Notes: generated by a model from the letters alone, not told the origin. A stretch of 64,000 nt of DNA from Acinetobacter amyesii (GCF_002018365.1 NZ_MVKX01000004.1:62001-126000), one strand, 5' to 3'; positions 1 through 9,842 are shown, counted from the stretch's first letter. Made by a program: numbers and translations.

Positions 1-1382
1 TTATGACCACGACGACGGTAGCAGAACATGTCAATCACAACATCTTTACGGAATGTATGACGGAAATCGTGTGCCAATTGAGAAACAAACAATACAGATT
101 CAGGATCATCACCGTTCACATGGAAGATCGGTGCTTGGATCATTTTAGCGATGTCAGTACAGTATTCTGTAGAACGTGCATCACGTGGATCAGACGTTGT
201 GAAACCAACTTGGTTGTTCACGACGATATGAACTGTACCACCCACTGTGTAACCACGAGTTTGTGACATTTGGAAGGTTTCTTGGTTTACACCTTGACCT
301 GCAAATGCAGCATCACCGTGAACGATGATTGGCAATACATCATCACCACCGATATCTTTACGACGTACTTGACGTGCGCGTACAGAACCTTCAACTACAG
401 GTCCAACGATTTCTAAGTGTGATGGGTTAAACGCCAATGCCAAGTGAACTTCGCCACCCGGAGTCATTACGTTTGAAGAGAAACCTTGGTGGTATTTAAC
501 GTCACCAGAGCCTTTTTTATGAAGTGCTTTACCTTCGAACTCACCAAATAGGTCAGCTGGGTTTTTACCCATGATGTTTACAAGAAGGTTTAAACGGCCA
601 CGGTGAGGCATACCGATAACCACTTCTTTACAACCTACTGAACCCGCGCGTTGAATAAGTTCATTCACCATAGGAATGAAAGATTCACCACCTTCAACAC
701 CGAAACGTTTCGCACCAACGAATTTGTTACCAAGGTATTTTTCTAGGCCTTCAGCTGCAGTTAGACGTTCAAGGACGTGTTTCTTTTGGTCTGCAGTGTA
801 GCCAAATTGACCACGAGTACCTTCAAGGCGCTGTTGAATCCAACGTTTTTCTTTGGTATCAACAATGTGCATGTATTCAACACCAATCGAAGCAGTGTAA
901 GTTGCTTCCATTGCTTGAACCATTTCACCAAGTGTTGCTTCAGATTTACCGATTGCAAGGTTACCTGTATTAAATACAGTGTCTAAGTCAGACTGAGTTA
1001 AACCATGCGCAGCAAGATCTAGATCAGGCACGATTTCACGTTTTGCAAGACCTAGTGGATCTAATTTTGCGTTTTGATGACCACGGTTACGGTATGCAGC
1101 GATCAACTGTAATACACCGATTTGACGGCGTTCATGCTCAGAACTTACTGCACTTTGCACTACTGGCTGAACACGGCTTGAATTACGGCCTAATAATAGG
1201 AATTGCTCACGTACATTGCTGTGTGGTTGATCACCTTTCGGGAATTTATCGAAGTATTCACGCCAATCAGCCTCTACTGAGTCTGGAGCCGTTAGATACT
1301 GCTCATAAAGTTCTTCAATATACGCTGCACTGTCAGCGCTAAGTTCAGTGTCAAGACGCAGTGCGTCAGCAACTTCTTGCAT
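1..1382 (-). CDS. sucA: 2-oxoglutarate dehydrogenase E1 component (partial, N-terminal half)
   Basis: This is the thiamine-diphosphate-dependent E1 subunit of the 2-oxoglutarate dehydrogenase complex, which decarboxylates 2-oxoglutarate and passes the succinyl group to lipoyl-E2. The window holds about 460 of roughly 940 residues; the gene runs off the left edge with the frame open. Visible family signatures are IGMPHRGRLNLLVN and the cofactor-domain stretch HGDAAFAGQGVNQET. Two in-frame ATGs exist. The upstream one (1394) has its AGGA only one base away, so I chose the second (1382, MQEVADALRLD), which is also the N-terminus I remember for Acinetobacter. It lies downstream of sdhB on the same strand, with a strong terminator after sdhB and an 800-bp spacer, so it probably has its own promoter. 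sucB and lpd would be expected beyond the left edge. Confidence 0.96.
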   Translation of the reverse strand, partial: MQEVADALRLDTELSADSAAYIEELYEQYLTAPDSVEADWREYFDKFPKGDQPHSNVREQFLLLGRNSSRVQPVVQSAVSSEHERRQIGVLQLIAAYRNRGHQNAKLDPLGLAKREIVPDLDLAAHGLTQSDLDTVFNTGNLAIGKSEATLGEMVQAMEATYTASIGVEYMHIVDTKEKRWIQQRLEGTRGQFGYTADQKKHVLERLTAAEGLEKYLGNKFVGAKRFGVEGGESFIPMVNELIQRAGSVGCKEVVIGMPHRGRLNLLVNIMGKNPADLFGEFEGKALHKKGSGDVKYHQGFSSNVMTPGGEVHLALAFNPSHLEIVGPVVEGSVRARQVRRKDIGGDDVLPIIVHGDAAFAGQGVNQETFQMSQTRGYTVGGTVHIVVNNQVGFTTSDPRDARSTEYCTDIAKMIQAPIFHVNGDDPESVLFVSQLAHDFRHTFRKDVVIDMFCYRRRGH

Positions 1383-2131
1383 TTGTGGACCCATTTCCTA
1401 TTGCAAAACATTTCAGGATGCTTTTTAAGCGAACCCATGATTAGTAATGTCAAATTGGTAATATGACATTAGTCCCCATTAGGCTTAAGCCTTGAGGCGT
1501 TATCACTACATTAGGATTACCCAATGTGATTAATGAACAATAACGCCCTCAGCGGCATCATTACTCATTGAGAAATACCCGACATAAATCGGGCAATTTT
1601 TGCAAATCGTCTTAGAAAAAATAAAATTTGCACCATTATCTTTTCTAAAGCGACTTTATTAACATTTATATACCGTCTACAGCGCTTAAATTGTAGAAAA
1701 AATGTACCTAATTCAAAGTCATTTTTTACATATAGTGATGCTTTAAATGCTAACACGTTCGAGCATTTTCAATTGATTTTTTTGACACATACCTCTCATA
1801 AATTAGCGAAATACACTGTTTGTATTTTCATCTATGATATGGTGCTACATATAAAATGATCTTTCAATTAAGACAAAAGTCTACGTTCGATTTTTCCCTC
1901 AAGTTATATACAAAAACAAAAGAGAGCTGACATTCCTATCCTCTCTCTTTTTACTACGTTACATAATAACATCTTCTAATCCTTTTGACAGACTTGTACG
2001 AGCGTTTCATCAATAAATAACCATTTATCTATCGCTTTATACCTTTAATTCACTACGTTTTTATGAAATCCATTTAAAGCAATCATCAATGACAGCGAAT
2101 AACTTTCACTATCATCACTTTTATATATGAC
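1383..2131. other. sdhB-sucA spacer with inverted repeats
   Basis: An AT-rich gap with no convincing gene. The part nearest sucA is structured. TAATGTCA (1445-1452) pairs perfectly with TGACATTA (1464-1471). AGGCTTAAGCCT at 1481-1492 is a perfect 12-bp palindrome. GAGGCGTTAT (1494-1503) pairs with ATAACGCCCTC (1540-1550) around an inner ATCAC/GTGAT pairing. These would lie in the sucA leader or promoter. The remainder (about 1560-2130) shows nothing I can name; a 63-codon open frame there has no gene-like character. Confidence 0.5.
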
Positions 2132-2159
2132 AAAAAAAAGCGCACCCAATGGCGCGCTT
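2132..2159 (-). terminator. Intrinsic terminator after sdhB
   Basis: On the minus strand a nine-pair stem (AAGCGCGCC / GGTGCGCTT, one G-T pair) with a four-base loop is followed by a run of Ts. It sits 20 bp past the sdhB stop and ends the sdhCDAB transcript before sucA. Confidence 0.9.
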
Positions 2160-2178
2160 CCTTTTACTGCTAAATCTA

Positions 2179-2886
2179 TTAACCTAAATCTAAAAGCATA
2201 TTACGGATGTGACCAATTGCTTTAGTTGGGTTAAGACCCTTAGGACATACAGATACACAGTTCATGATACCTTTACAACGGAACAATGAGAATGGGTCGT
2301 CAAGACGAGCCAAACGCTCTTGAGTTGCTGTATCACGAGAGTCAATGATGAAGCGATATGCATTCAACAATGCTGATGGACCCAAGAACTTGTCTGGGTT
2401 CCACCAGAATGATGGGCATGAAGTTGAACAACATGCACACAGAATACATTCGTACAAACCATCTAAGTGTTCACGTTCTTCAGGAGACTGCAAACGCTCT
2501 TTAGGAGGCGCAGGCTGATTGTTGATTAGGAACGGATGGATTTTGTTGTACTGATCGTAGAACTGATTCATATCTACAACCAAGTCTTTAATTACTGGAA
2601 GACCTGGAAGTGGACGAATTGTAATCACTTCTGGCAAGTCGTTTAGGTTCCAAAGACACGCTAAACCATTTTTACCATTGATGTTTACACCATCTGAACC
2701 ACAAATACCTTCACGACATGAACGACGGAATGTTAATGATTCGTCTTGTACTTTTAATGCTAGAAGCGCATCAAGCAACATACGGTGCTTGTCTGTCAAC
2801 TCTAGTTTAAAAGTTTGCATGTACGGAGCTGCATCCTTATCAGGATCGTAGCGGTAGATATTAAATGTACGAGTACCTCTACTCAT
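2179..2886 (-). CDS. sdhB: Succinate dehydrogenase iron-sulfur subunit
   Basis: SdhB transfers electrons from the flavoprotein SdhA to the membrane quinone site through three iron-sulfur clusters. The 235-residue length is normal. Cluster ligands are visible: CREGICGSDG with a later C in GKNGLAC for the [2Fe-2S] centre, and CILCACCSTSCPS plus CKGIMNCVSVCPKG for the [4Fe-4S] and [3Fe-4S] centres. The start is supported by GGGAGAAGTAAG directly upstream, which overlaps the end of sdhA 14 bp away. It is the last gene of sdhCDAB and is followed by a terminator. Confidence 0.98.
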   Translation of the reverse strand: MSRGTRTFNIYRYDPDKDAAPYMQTFKLELTDKHRMLLDALLALKVQDESLTFRRSCREGICGSDGVNINGKNGLACLWNLNDLPEVITIRPLPGLPVIKDLVVDMNQFYDQYNKIHPFLINNQPAPPKERLQSPEEREHLDGLYECILCACCSTSCPSFWWNPDKFLGPSALLNAYRFIIDSRDTATQERLARLDDPFSLFRCKGIMNCVSVCPKGLNPTKAIGHIRNMLLDLG

Positions 2887-2900
2887 CTTACTTCTCCCAA

Positions 2901-4799
2901 TTAGAATGTACGTGGTTTAGGTGGAATAGCATCTACAGATAAAGGCTTGTAACGTACTGGTTTGTACTCAAGACGGTTATCTACAGAGAACCATAAAGTG
3001 TGTTTCATCCACTCATCATCACGACGGCCGTATGGGTAGTCAGCATGATCAGGTGGTAATTCGAAATCTACCACTGTATGCGCACCACGACATTCTTTAC
3101 GTGCAGCAGCAGAAATCAGTGTCGCTTTTGCAACTTCATACAAGTTTTCAACTTCTAGAGCTTCAACACGTGCTGTGTTAAATACTTTAGATTTGTCTTT
3201 CAAATGAATGTTACGTACACGTGGTTCGATCGCAAGAATCTGTTTCACACCTTCTTCAAGAAGTGCAGATGTACGGAATACACCAGCGTGGTCTTGAACG
3301 ATGTCACGGATTGCATCTGCAACTTCTTGAGCATTTTCACCAGAAGTAGATTCATCAAGATGACGAACACGATTCAAAGTGTTTTCAAGAACAGTTGTAG
3401 GTAATGGAGCGTATTCATCACCATGGTGTTTAGTTACGTAGTCAACAATATGTTCACCAGCAGCTTTACCAAATACAACCAAGTCAAGCAATGAGTTTGT
3501 ACCTAGACGGTTTGCACCGTGTACAGATACACATGAACATTCACCGATTGCATAGAAACCTTTCACTGGTTTAGTGAAATCACGGTCGCCCGCGTTGTGT
3601 GAGTACACATCAGTTTCTTTGTTGTAGTTCGCAACCAAAGCTTCAGTTTCACGAGATACAGGAACAACCACTTGACCATGAATGTTTGTAGGAATACCAC
3701 CCATTTGGTAATGGATTGTAGGTACTACAGGAATTGGCTCTTTAGTGATGTCAACGTTCGCGAATTTCTTACCAATCTCGAATACAGATGGAAGACGTTT
3801 CATGATTGTTTCAGCACCAAGATGCGTCATATCAAGCAAGATGTAGTCTTTCTTAGGACCACAGCCACGACCTTCTTTAATTTCTTGGTCCATAGAACGT
3901 GATACGAAGTCACGAGGTGCCAAGTCTTTAAGTGTCGGAGCATAACGTTCCATGAACGGCTCACCAGCATCGTTACGAAGGATCGCACCTTCACCACGAC
4001 AACCTTCTGTCAACAATACGCCTGCGCCCGCAACACCTGTTGGGTGGAATTGCCAGAATTCCATATCTTGTAATGGAATACCTGCACGAGCTGCCATACC
4101 AAGACCATCACCAGTGTTGATATAAGCGTTAGTAGATGCACGGTAAACACGACCAGCACCACCAGTAGCGAACAATGTAGCTTTACCTTGGAATACTGCA
4201 ATTTTACCAGTTTCTTGGTCAATTGCTGTCACACCAAGTACATCGCCTGCTTCGTTACGGATCAAATCAAGTGCGATCCATTCTACGAAGAATTGAGTAC
4301 CCATTTTCACGTTGCTTTGATAAAGCGTATGAAGAAGTGCGTGACCTGTACGGTCGGCAGCAGCACATGCACGTGGAACTGGTTTTTCACCATAGTTCGC
4401 AGCATGACCACCAAACGGACGTTGGTAAATTGTACCGTCAGCGTTACGGTCAAATGGCATACCTAGGTGTTCAAGTTCATATACAACTTGAGGCGCTTCA
4501 CGAGTCATGAACTCAATTGCGTCTTGGTCACCTAACCAGTCAGAACCTTTAACTGTGTCGTAGAAGTGGTAGTGCCAGTTATCTTCTTGCATGTTACCAA
4601 GAGATGCACCAATACCACCCTGCGCTGCAACAGTGTGTGAACGAGTTGGGAATACTTTAGTCAGTACAGCAACTTTCAAACCAGCTTGAGCAAGTTGGTA
4701 AGAAGCACGCATACCTGAACCACCACCACCTACGATGACTGCATCGAAAGTTTGGTGTGGAATATTTGTGTAATCTTCTTTAGGGGTTATAGCGCCCAT
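2901..4799 (-). CDS. sdhA: Succinate dehydrogenase flavoprotein subunit
   Basis: This catalytic subunit oxidises succinate to fumarate at the inner face of the cytoplasmic membrane, feeding both the TCA cycle and the quinone pool. The 632-residue protein has the FAD-binding GGGGSGMRAS near residue 24. RSHTVAAQGG follows, and its His (about residue 55) is the expected covalent FAD attachment point. Active-site stretches HPTGVAGAGVLLTEGCRGEG and ARKECRGAHTVVDF are also present. The ATG is preceded by AGGAAG at good spacing. It lies 12 bp after sdhD and 14 bp before sdhB in one operon. Confidence 0.98.
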   Translation of the reverse strand: MGAITPKEDYTNIPHQTFDAVIVGGGGSGMRASYQLAQAGLKVAVLTKVFPTRSHTVAAQGGIGASLGNMQEDNWHYHFYDTVKGSDWLGDQDAIEFMTREAPQVVYELEHLGMPFDRNADGTIYQRPFGGHAANYGEKPVPRACAAADRTGHALLHTLYQSNVKMGTQFFVEWIALDLIRNEAGDVLGVTAIDQETGKIAVFQGKATLFATGGAGRVYRASTNAYINTGDGLGMAARAGIPLQDMEFWQFHPTGVAGAGVLLTEGCRGEGAILRNDAGEPFMERYAPTLKDLAPRDFVSRSMDQEIKEGRGCGPKKDYILLDMTHLGAETIMKRLPSVFEIGKKFANVDITKEPIPVVPTIHYQMGGIPTNIHGQVVVPVSRETEALVANYNKETDVYSHNAGDRDFTKPVKGFYAIGECSCVSVHGANRLGTNSLLDLVVFGKAAGEHIVDYVTKHHGDEYAPLPTTVLENTLNRVRHLDESTSGENAQEVADAIRDIVQDHAGVFRTSALLEEGVKQILAIEPRVRNIHLKDKSKVFNTARVEALEVENLYEVAKATLISAAARKECRGAHTVVDFELPPDHADYPYGRRDDEWMKHTLWFSVDNRLEYKPVRYKPLSVDAIPPKPRTF

Positions 4800-4811
4800 G
4801 ATATCTTCCTA

Positions 4812-5177
4812 TCAATTTGCCCAAAAAATCTGGATCGCCCAGATCGCGTATGCAAATACTGCAACAATCACTGCAGAAGTCAGCACTAAACGCAGACCGT
4901 TTGCTGAAGGACCCATTTGACGAGTAGTCACATAGTCAGTGAATACCTGCCACATACCAATCCAAGCATGCGCAACAAGAGATAAGACAGACAATAAAGA
5001 TAAAATCTTCATTGGTGTTGTCATCATAAAGCCATACCATTGCTCAAAAGTGAATCCGCTATTGCAAAGGATCCAGCCCAGTACAACAATAGTATAAACA
5101 GCCAATACAACGGCACTTACACGTTGGATAAACCAATCGCGTGAACCTGATCCTGTTAAACCTGTAGCACTTTTCAT
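4812..5177 (-). CDS. sdhD: Succinate dehydrogenase membrane anchor subunit
   Basis: This is the small hydrophobic subunit that, with SdhC, anchors SdhAB, binds haem b and forms the ubiquinone site. I chose the ATG at 5177 (MKSATGLTGSGSRDW, 121 residues) rather than the in-frame ATG five codons upstream. Its A is shared with the sdhC stop (TAATG overlap), typical of translational coupling. Three hydrophobic segments are visible, and the His in SLVAHAWIGMWQV is the probable haem or quinone-site residue. Confidence 0.95.
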   Translation of the reverse strand: MKSATGLTGSGSRDWFIQRVSAVVLAVYTIVVLGWILCNSGFTFEQWYGFMMTTPMKILSLLSVLSLVAHAWIGMWQVFTDYVTTRQMGPSANGLRLVLTSAVIVAVFAYAIWAIQIFWAN

Positions 5178-5575
5178 TAGAGAACAATCCATACAAATGC
5201 TGCAACAATACCGATTGCAGACAAGATCAATGAAATAGTAGCTGCGATACGACCACTTTGAAGTTCTTCAGCAACGCCAAGATCTGCAAATAGATGCTTG
5301 ATACCACCAATAAGGTGATAAATTAAGCCGGCTACAAATACCCATACGACAAAACGCACAATAAAGCTGTCAAACACAGCCTGAACTTGCGCAAAACCTT
5401 CAGGTGAAGATAGAGATTTGTCTAAAATCCAAAGAAGGACCGGTACGAGTAAAAATACGATAACACCTGATAGACGGTGTAAAATTGATGCAATAGCCAC
5501 AGGGGATTTTAAGTTTACTTCTAAAACTTGACCCATGGACAAATTGACAGGTCTGTTGCTTTTCACAGCGGGCAT
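5177..5575 (-). CDS. sdhC: Succinate dehydrogenase cytochrome b556 subunit
   Basis: First gene of the sdhCDAB operon, encoding the other membrane anchor of complex II. The 132-residue protein has three transmembrane segments and the family signature SPVAIASILHRLSGV. The motif YHLIGGIKHLFADLG contains the haem-ligand histidine. The start MPAVKSNRPVN is the Acinetobacter-type N-terminus. The immediate upstream AGG is very close to the ATG, and a better GGAG lies 14 bases away inside a small hairpin. The gene is divergent from gltA across a 1-kb gap. Confidence 0.95.
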   Translation of the reverse strand: MPAVKSNRPVNLSMGQVLEVNLKSPVAIASILHRLSGVIVFLLVPVLLWILDKSLSSPEGFAQVQAVFDSFIVRFVVWVFVAGLIYHLIGGIKHLFADLGVAEELQSGRIAATISLILSAIGIVAAFVWIVL

Positions 5576-5586
5576 CCTGTAAGTAA

Positions 5587-5604
5587 AAACTCCATCCGGA
5601 GTTT
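5587..5604 (-). promoter_or_regulatory. Hairpin in sdhC leader covering a ribosome-binding sequence
   Basis: On the minus strand AAACTCC-GGAT-GGAGTTT forms a perfect seven-pair stem with a four-base loop, ending 11 bases before the sdhC ATG. The GGAG in its 3' arm is the best Shine-Dalgarno match in the leader, so folding could reduce translation. Whether it does is inference. Confidence 0.4.
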
Positions 5605-6602
5605 GTTGGAATTAATTCGTAGGAAAGCTAGCATAGTCAGACATTACAATATAATAAACTCTGCAGCTGTCTGATCTTATAAACGACAGGGAATTATAAA
5701 ACGTGAACTTTCAAAACACAAACGAAGACAATTAGGAATTTTGCAAAATATCCTTAAATAAGAATCATTAACAATAACTTTTCTACAAACAAATACCTTA
5801 TTTATCTAAGAAAATCAGACTATCTTGTTGGTTTTAATCAGTTAAATGTAAATTTCATTTATTGTTTTTGTGTGTATATGGTGATTTAAACTTTTAGACT
5901 AAAGATGAACAAATCTAAATCTTTCTTTTCCCACTACATTTTAAAATCTTCCAGCACATTCGCCAAGCCTTAATCATAAAAATAAATGTGCATCATTTTC
6001 TCAAATGATAAAACTCAAAGATCATGAAACGAAATAAGTACTTAGTCTGTGCATAAAAATCTCAGCAACAGCAAATCCGTTCAATAAAACACCATTATTT
6101 CCCATTCCAATGACAAAAATGATCATTTATTAAGCTTTTTAAGGCGTTTAATTAACTATTTTTTAACCAAACGAACTTTTTTTTAATGGCGATTAAGTCG
6201 TTTTAATTATGAATAAGAAAACAGCAATTTAGAGCCATAGATGTGTGTAAGTTACGAAAATTATAATAATTTAATGAAATAGCGGTCTTGTAATTCATAT
6301 TTGTTTCAGAGTTTTTAAGAATTAAAAATTGCTTACAATTAAGGCAATAGGCTTTTTTTAATCTGCACCTCCCCTGCAATTTGACTTATTATACTGCGTC
6401 GGCACTGTGATTTTACTCATTTTTTAAGCGGATGAATTGTGCTTCATTTCAATGAATGATCCTCAATTTATATCCATAAGTATAATTGACAAAATTTCAG
6501 TTCCCTCTAATCTTAGAGCAAATTTTTGATCCGTCTGATTCTCGCATTAAAAGATTAGTACTGAGTCAGATAAAACATTCACCAGGACAGGAGATCTATT
6601 GA
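5605..6602. other. Divergent sdhC-gltA control region
   Basis: An AT-rich 1-kb gap between the two divergent TCA transcripts. It must hold promoters for both, but no sigma-70 element stands out. A TTGACA at 6486-6491 lacks a convincing -10 at 16-18 bp. No ORF, tRNA or terminator is visible. The unusual length suggests long leaders or multiple promoters. Confidence 0.4.
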
Positions 6603-7880
6603 ATGTCTGAAGCAACTGGCAAAAAAGCCGTTTTACAGCTTGATGGCAAAGAAATTGACTTACCAATTTACAGTGGCACTCTAGGCCCAGATGTAATTGA
6701 CGTTAAAGATGTGTTGGCCGCAGGTCACTTTACTTTTGATCCTGGTTTTGTCTCAACGGCTGCTTGTGAATCTAAAATCACTTTCATTGACGGCGGTAAA
6801 GGTGTTCTTCTACACCGTGGCTACCCAATCGACCAGCTTGCTACTAAAGCAGACTACTTAGAAACTTGCTACCTTCTTTTGAACGGCGAGCTTCCTACTG
6901 CTGAACAAAAACAAGAATTCGATGCTAAAGTTCGTAACCACACTATGGTTCACGATCAAGTTGGCCGTTTCTTCAATGGTTTCCGTCGTGACGCTCACCC
7001 TATGGCGATCATGTGTGGTGTTGTTGGTGCGCTTTCTGCGTTCTATCACAACGGTTTCGATGTTGAAAACATTGACCACCGCGAAATCACTGCTATTCGC
7101 TTAATCGCTAAAGTTCCTACTTTAGCTGCTTGGACTTACAAATACACAGTAGGCCAACCATTCGTTTACCCACGTAACGACTTAAGCTACGCAGAAAACT
7201 TCTTGTACATGATGTTTGCTACTCCTGCAGACCGTGATTACAAAGTTGACCCTATTCTTGCTAAAGCAATGGACCGTATCTTCACGCTTCATGCTGACCA
7301 CGAACAAAACGCGTCTACTTCTACAGTACGTCTTGCTGGTTCTACTGGCGCTAACCCATACGCATGTATCGCTGCGGGTATCGCGGCTCTATGGGGACCT
7401 GCTCACGGCGGCGCGAACGAAGCTGTTCTTAAGATGCTTGATGAAATCGGCACTGTAGAAAACGTTGCTCCGTTCATGGAAAAAGTGAAAACTAAAGAAG
7501 TTAAACTTATGGGCTTCGGTCACCGAGTTTACAAAAACTTCGATCCACGTGCGAAAGTAATGAAAGAGACTTGTGACGAAGTGTTAACTGCACTTGGTAT
7601 CAACGATCCACAACTTGCCTTGGCTATGGAACTTGAACGTATTGCGCTTTCTGACGAATACTTCATCAAACGTAACCTATACCCTAATGTAGACTTCTAC
7701 TCAGGTATCATCCTTAAAGCGATTGGTATCCCAACAGAAATGTTTACTGTTATCTTCGCTCTTGCACGTACTGTTGGTTGGATCAGCCACTGGTTAGAAA
7801 TGCACAGCGCACCTTACAAAATCGGTCGTCCTCGTCAGCTTTACACTGGCGAAACTCAACGCGATATCCAAGGTCGTTAA
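6603..7880 (+). CDS. gltA: Citrate synthase (type II)
   Basis: Condenses acetyl-CoA with oxaloacetate, the entry step of the TCA cycle. The 425-residue length fits the hexameric, NADH-regulated gram-negative class. Conserved active-site stretches are visible: [27 protein letters not shown] and [16 protein letters not shown], carrying catalytic histidines. [13 protein letters not shown] near the C-terminus includes the catalytic Asp. The ATG follows AGGAG with nine bases of spacing. It is monocistronic, divergent from sdhC, and ends at a strong terminator. Confidence 0.99.
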   Translation: MSEATGKKAVLQLDGKEIDLPIYSGTLGPDVIDVKDVLAAGHFTFDPGFVSTAACESKITFIDGGKGVLLHRGYPIDQLATKADYLETCYLLLNGELPTAEQKQEFDAKVRNHTMVHDQVGRFFNGFRRDAHPMAIMCGVVGALSAFYHNGFDVENIDHREITAIRLIAKVPTLAAWTYKYTVGQPFVYPRNDLSYAENFLYMMFATPADRDYKVDPILAKAMDRIFTLHADHEQNASTSTVRLAGSTGANPYACIAAGIAALWGPAHGGANEAVLKMLDEIGTVENVAPFMEKVKTKEVKLMGFGHRVYKNFDPRAKVMKETCDEVLTALGINDPQLALAMELERIALSDEYFIKRNLYPNVDFYSGIILKAIGIPTEMFTVIFALARTVGWISHWLEMHSAPYKIGRPRQLYTGETQRDIQGR

Positions 7881-7902
7881 TTCGAAAGAATTGTGCGAAT
7901 CT

Positions 7903-7931
7903 AAAAACCGTCCCTTTGGGGCGGTTTTTTT
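7903..7931 (+). terminator. Intrinsic terminator after gltA
   Basis: AAACCGTCCC pairs with GGGGCGGTTT (one T-G pair) around a three-base loop, followed by seven Ts. It begins 22 bp after the gltA stop. Confidence 0.93.
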
Positions 7932-8103
7932 ATGCTACTAGATTTATTTTGCACTATTGAACAGACCCATTTGACTGAATTTTCCAACTCAATCATTAGA
8001 TAAAACGATGCCTCACAAGCTATAAAGTATGGTGTATATTGCTGAATGTATTTTAAATCGCCATTTTCTAGACAATCACACACTTTTTCATCAGATATCG
8101 TCA

Positions 8104-8138
8104 TAAAAAAAAGCCTAATTCCACGTAGAAATTAGGCT
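8104..8138 (-). terminator. Intrinsic terminator of the monooxygenase operon
   Basis: On the minus strand AGCCTAATT and AATTAGGCT form a perfect nine-pair stem followed by eight Ts. It lies 64 bp past the stop of the flavin monooxygenase gene. Between it and the gltA terminator (7932-8103) I see no gene. Confidence 0.9.
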
Positions 8139-8201
8139 GTAAACAAAAGGTTTAAATATTGATGATGCTTTATTTTGGCTTATCGAGTTAAGCGACTTTT
8201 A

Positions 8202-9842
8202 TTAAGCAACCGTCTCATAGTCTGTCAAGTCCACCTGTTTAAGACGCTGCTTTAACTTTTTCAGTGACCACGGCCAAGCTGCAAAATTACGTCCATTGGC
8301 ATCTAAGTAATAGCTCTTACAGCCGCCACTATTAAAGACTGTAGTCTGTAGATGTGTCTGTACTTTTGCATTGTGATAGGCCAATACGTTTGGCTTAATT
8401 TCAAGCCGCTGTATCTTCTCCTGTTTCATTTTTACCAAGGCATCGACGATATACCCAACCTGTGCTTCTGCAATCCCAATAAATGAGTCATAAACCAAAA
8501 TATTTGGCCCGAGCACCAAGAAGGCATTAGGTACTTGCGCGATACTGGTACCCAAAAACGCTTCAGGAGAACTGTTTTTCCATAGTTCTGACAATAACTC
8601 CCCTTTGGCATTTTTTACGCGTTGCCCAATCGGTGGATGAGAAACTTCAAAACCTGTGCCCCAAATAATGACATCGACTTCATGACGTTCACCATTTGCA
8701 GCAATGACGGTATTACCCTCTATTTCAACTAAACCATGTGGTACAAGTTCGACATTGGCTTGCTGCAAAGCAGGATAATAGTTATTGGCAAATAAAAGAC
8801 GCTTACAACCAATAGAAAAGTTTGGTGTTACTTTTTCACGTAATTCAGTATCTTGAATTTGTGTTTTTAACAACTGACGACCCAAATAATTCACTGGCTC
8901 TAATAGTGAAGGATTACGCAGGCCTAAATTAATACCATTTAATATACCGGCCACACTTTTTCGCCAAGTTTCCTGAACGCTCGGAAAGCGGGTAATCACG
9001 CCTTTTGCACGGTCATTTAGTGGTAAATCTGCTTTAGGTAACACCCATGGTGCGGTCCGTTGAAACACCACCACATTTTTGGCAATAGGTTGAATCTGAG
9101 GAATAAACTGAATCGCAGATGCCCCCGTACCAATTACTGCAATACGTTTATCTTTTAAGTCATAGGCATGGTTCCATCGCGCAGAATGGAACATTTCACC
9201 TTCAAAGCTTTCAATACCTTTAATTTTTGGAATTTGCGGTTCAGTAATCGGCCCAGTGGAAAAGATCACTGTTCTCGCTACATACTTACCTTTACTGGTC
9301 TCCAATTGCCATTGCTTTAATTGCTCATTCCATTCCGCTGCAATTAATTCACAATTGAACTGAATGTTGCGATACAGCGCATGCTGCTCCGCAACATCTT
9401 CTAAATAGTTCAGAATCTCAGGTTGCTTGGCAAATAAATGACTCCATTTATGACTCGGTGCAAATGAAAAAGAATACAAAGCCGAAGGAACATCACATCC
9501 ACAGCCTGGATAGGTGTTGTCGCGCCATGTACCTCCCACGCGATTGGCTTTTTCTAAAACCACATAATCGGTATAACCCCGTTCATTCATTTGATGAGCT
9601 GCAGCTAAACCGGATATCCCCGCACCAATCACAATGGTATCGTAGACACGCACTTGATTTTCTATGCTTGGTTTTTCTAGGCTAGGTTCTGACTCTGCTT
9701 GGTCTTGTGCTGCTTTTTTAGCTTTGGCAGAAGACGATGCAGGACGACGTGCATTAGTATGTGCTGTGGGCTTTTTAGTTTGAGTTTTCTCTTGATCTAA
9801 TGCTTTTACATCTTCGTCATGTAATTGTGTCGGCATGTTCAT
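8202..9842 (-). CDS. Flavin-dependent monooxygenase, Baeyer-Villiger type
   Basis: A 546-residue class B flavoprotein monooxygenase predicted to use NADPH and O2 to insert oxygen into a ketone or oxidise a related hydrophobic substrate. The FAD site is GAGISG (73-78), the NADPH site GTGASA (238-243). Between them FEGEMFHSARW (213-223) matches the type I Baeyer-Villiger fingerprint FxGxxxHxxxW. The first 65 residues are a basic, Ala/Lys/Ser-rich extension absent from typical members. The start overlaps the upstream SDR stop by four bases (ATGA), indicating coupling. It is the last gene of a three-gene operon. The substrate cannot be read from sequence; long-chain or cyclic ketones are possibilities. 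Confidence 0.88.
   Translation of the reverse strand: MNMPTQLHDEDVKALDQEKTQTKKPTAHTNARRPASSSAKAKKAAQDQAESEPSLEKPSIENQVRVYDTIVIGAGISGLAAAHQMNERGYTDYVVLEKANRVGGTWRDNTYPGCGCDVPSALYSFSFAPSHKWSHLFAKQPEILNYLEDVAEQHALYRNIQFNCELIAAEWNEQLKQWQLETSKGKYVARTVIFSTGPITEPQIPKIKGIESFEGEMFHSARWNHAYDLKDKRIAVIGTGASAIQFIPQIQPIAKNVVVFQRTAPWVLPKADLPLNDRAKGVITRFPSVQETWRKSVAGILNGINLGLRNPSLLEPVNYLGRQLLKTQIQDTELREKVTPNFSIGCKRLLFANNYYPALQQANVELVPHGLVEIEGNTVIAANGERHEVDVIIWGTGFEVSHPPIGQRVKNAKGELLSELWKNSSPEAFLGTSIAQVPNAFLVLGPNILVYDSFIGIAEAQVGYIVDALVKMKQEKIQRLEIKPNVLAYHNAKVQTHLQTTVFNSGGCKSYYLDANGRNFAAWPWSLKKLKQRLKQVDLTDYETVA

Noticed and set aside
1565..1756. 63-codon minus-strand frame in the sdhB-sucA spacer
   Set aside because: Low-complexity Phe/Lys/Leu-rich product from AT-rich DNA, no ribosome-binding site.
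6486..6515. TTGACA upstream of gltA as a sigma-70 promoter
   Set aside because: No -10 hexamer with better than about half the consensus bases at 16-18 bp spacing.
7901..8104. 67-codon minus-strand frame between gltA and the monooxygenase gene
   Set aside because: Its ATG lies in the T-run of one terminator and its end overlaps another; no Shine-Dalgarno sequence and no domain.
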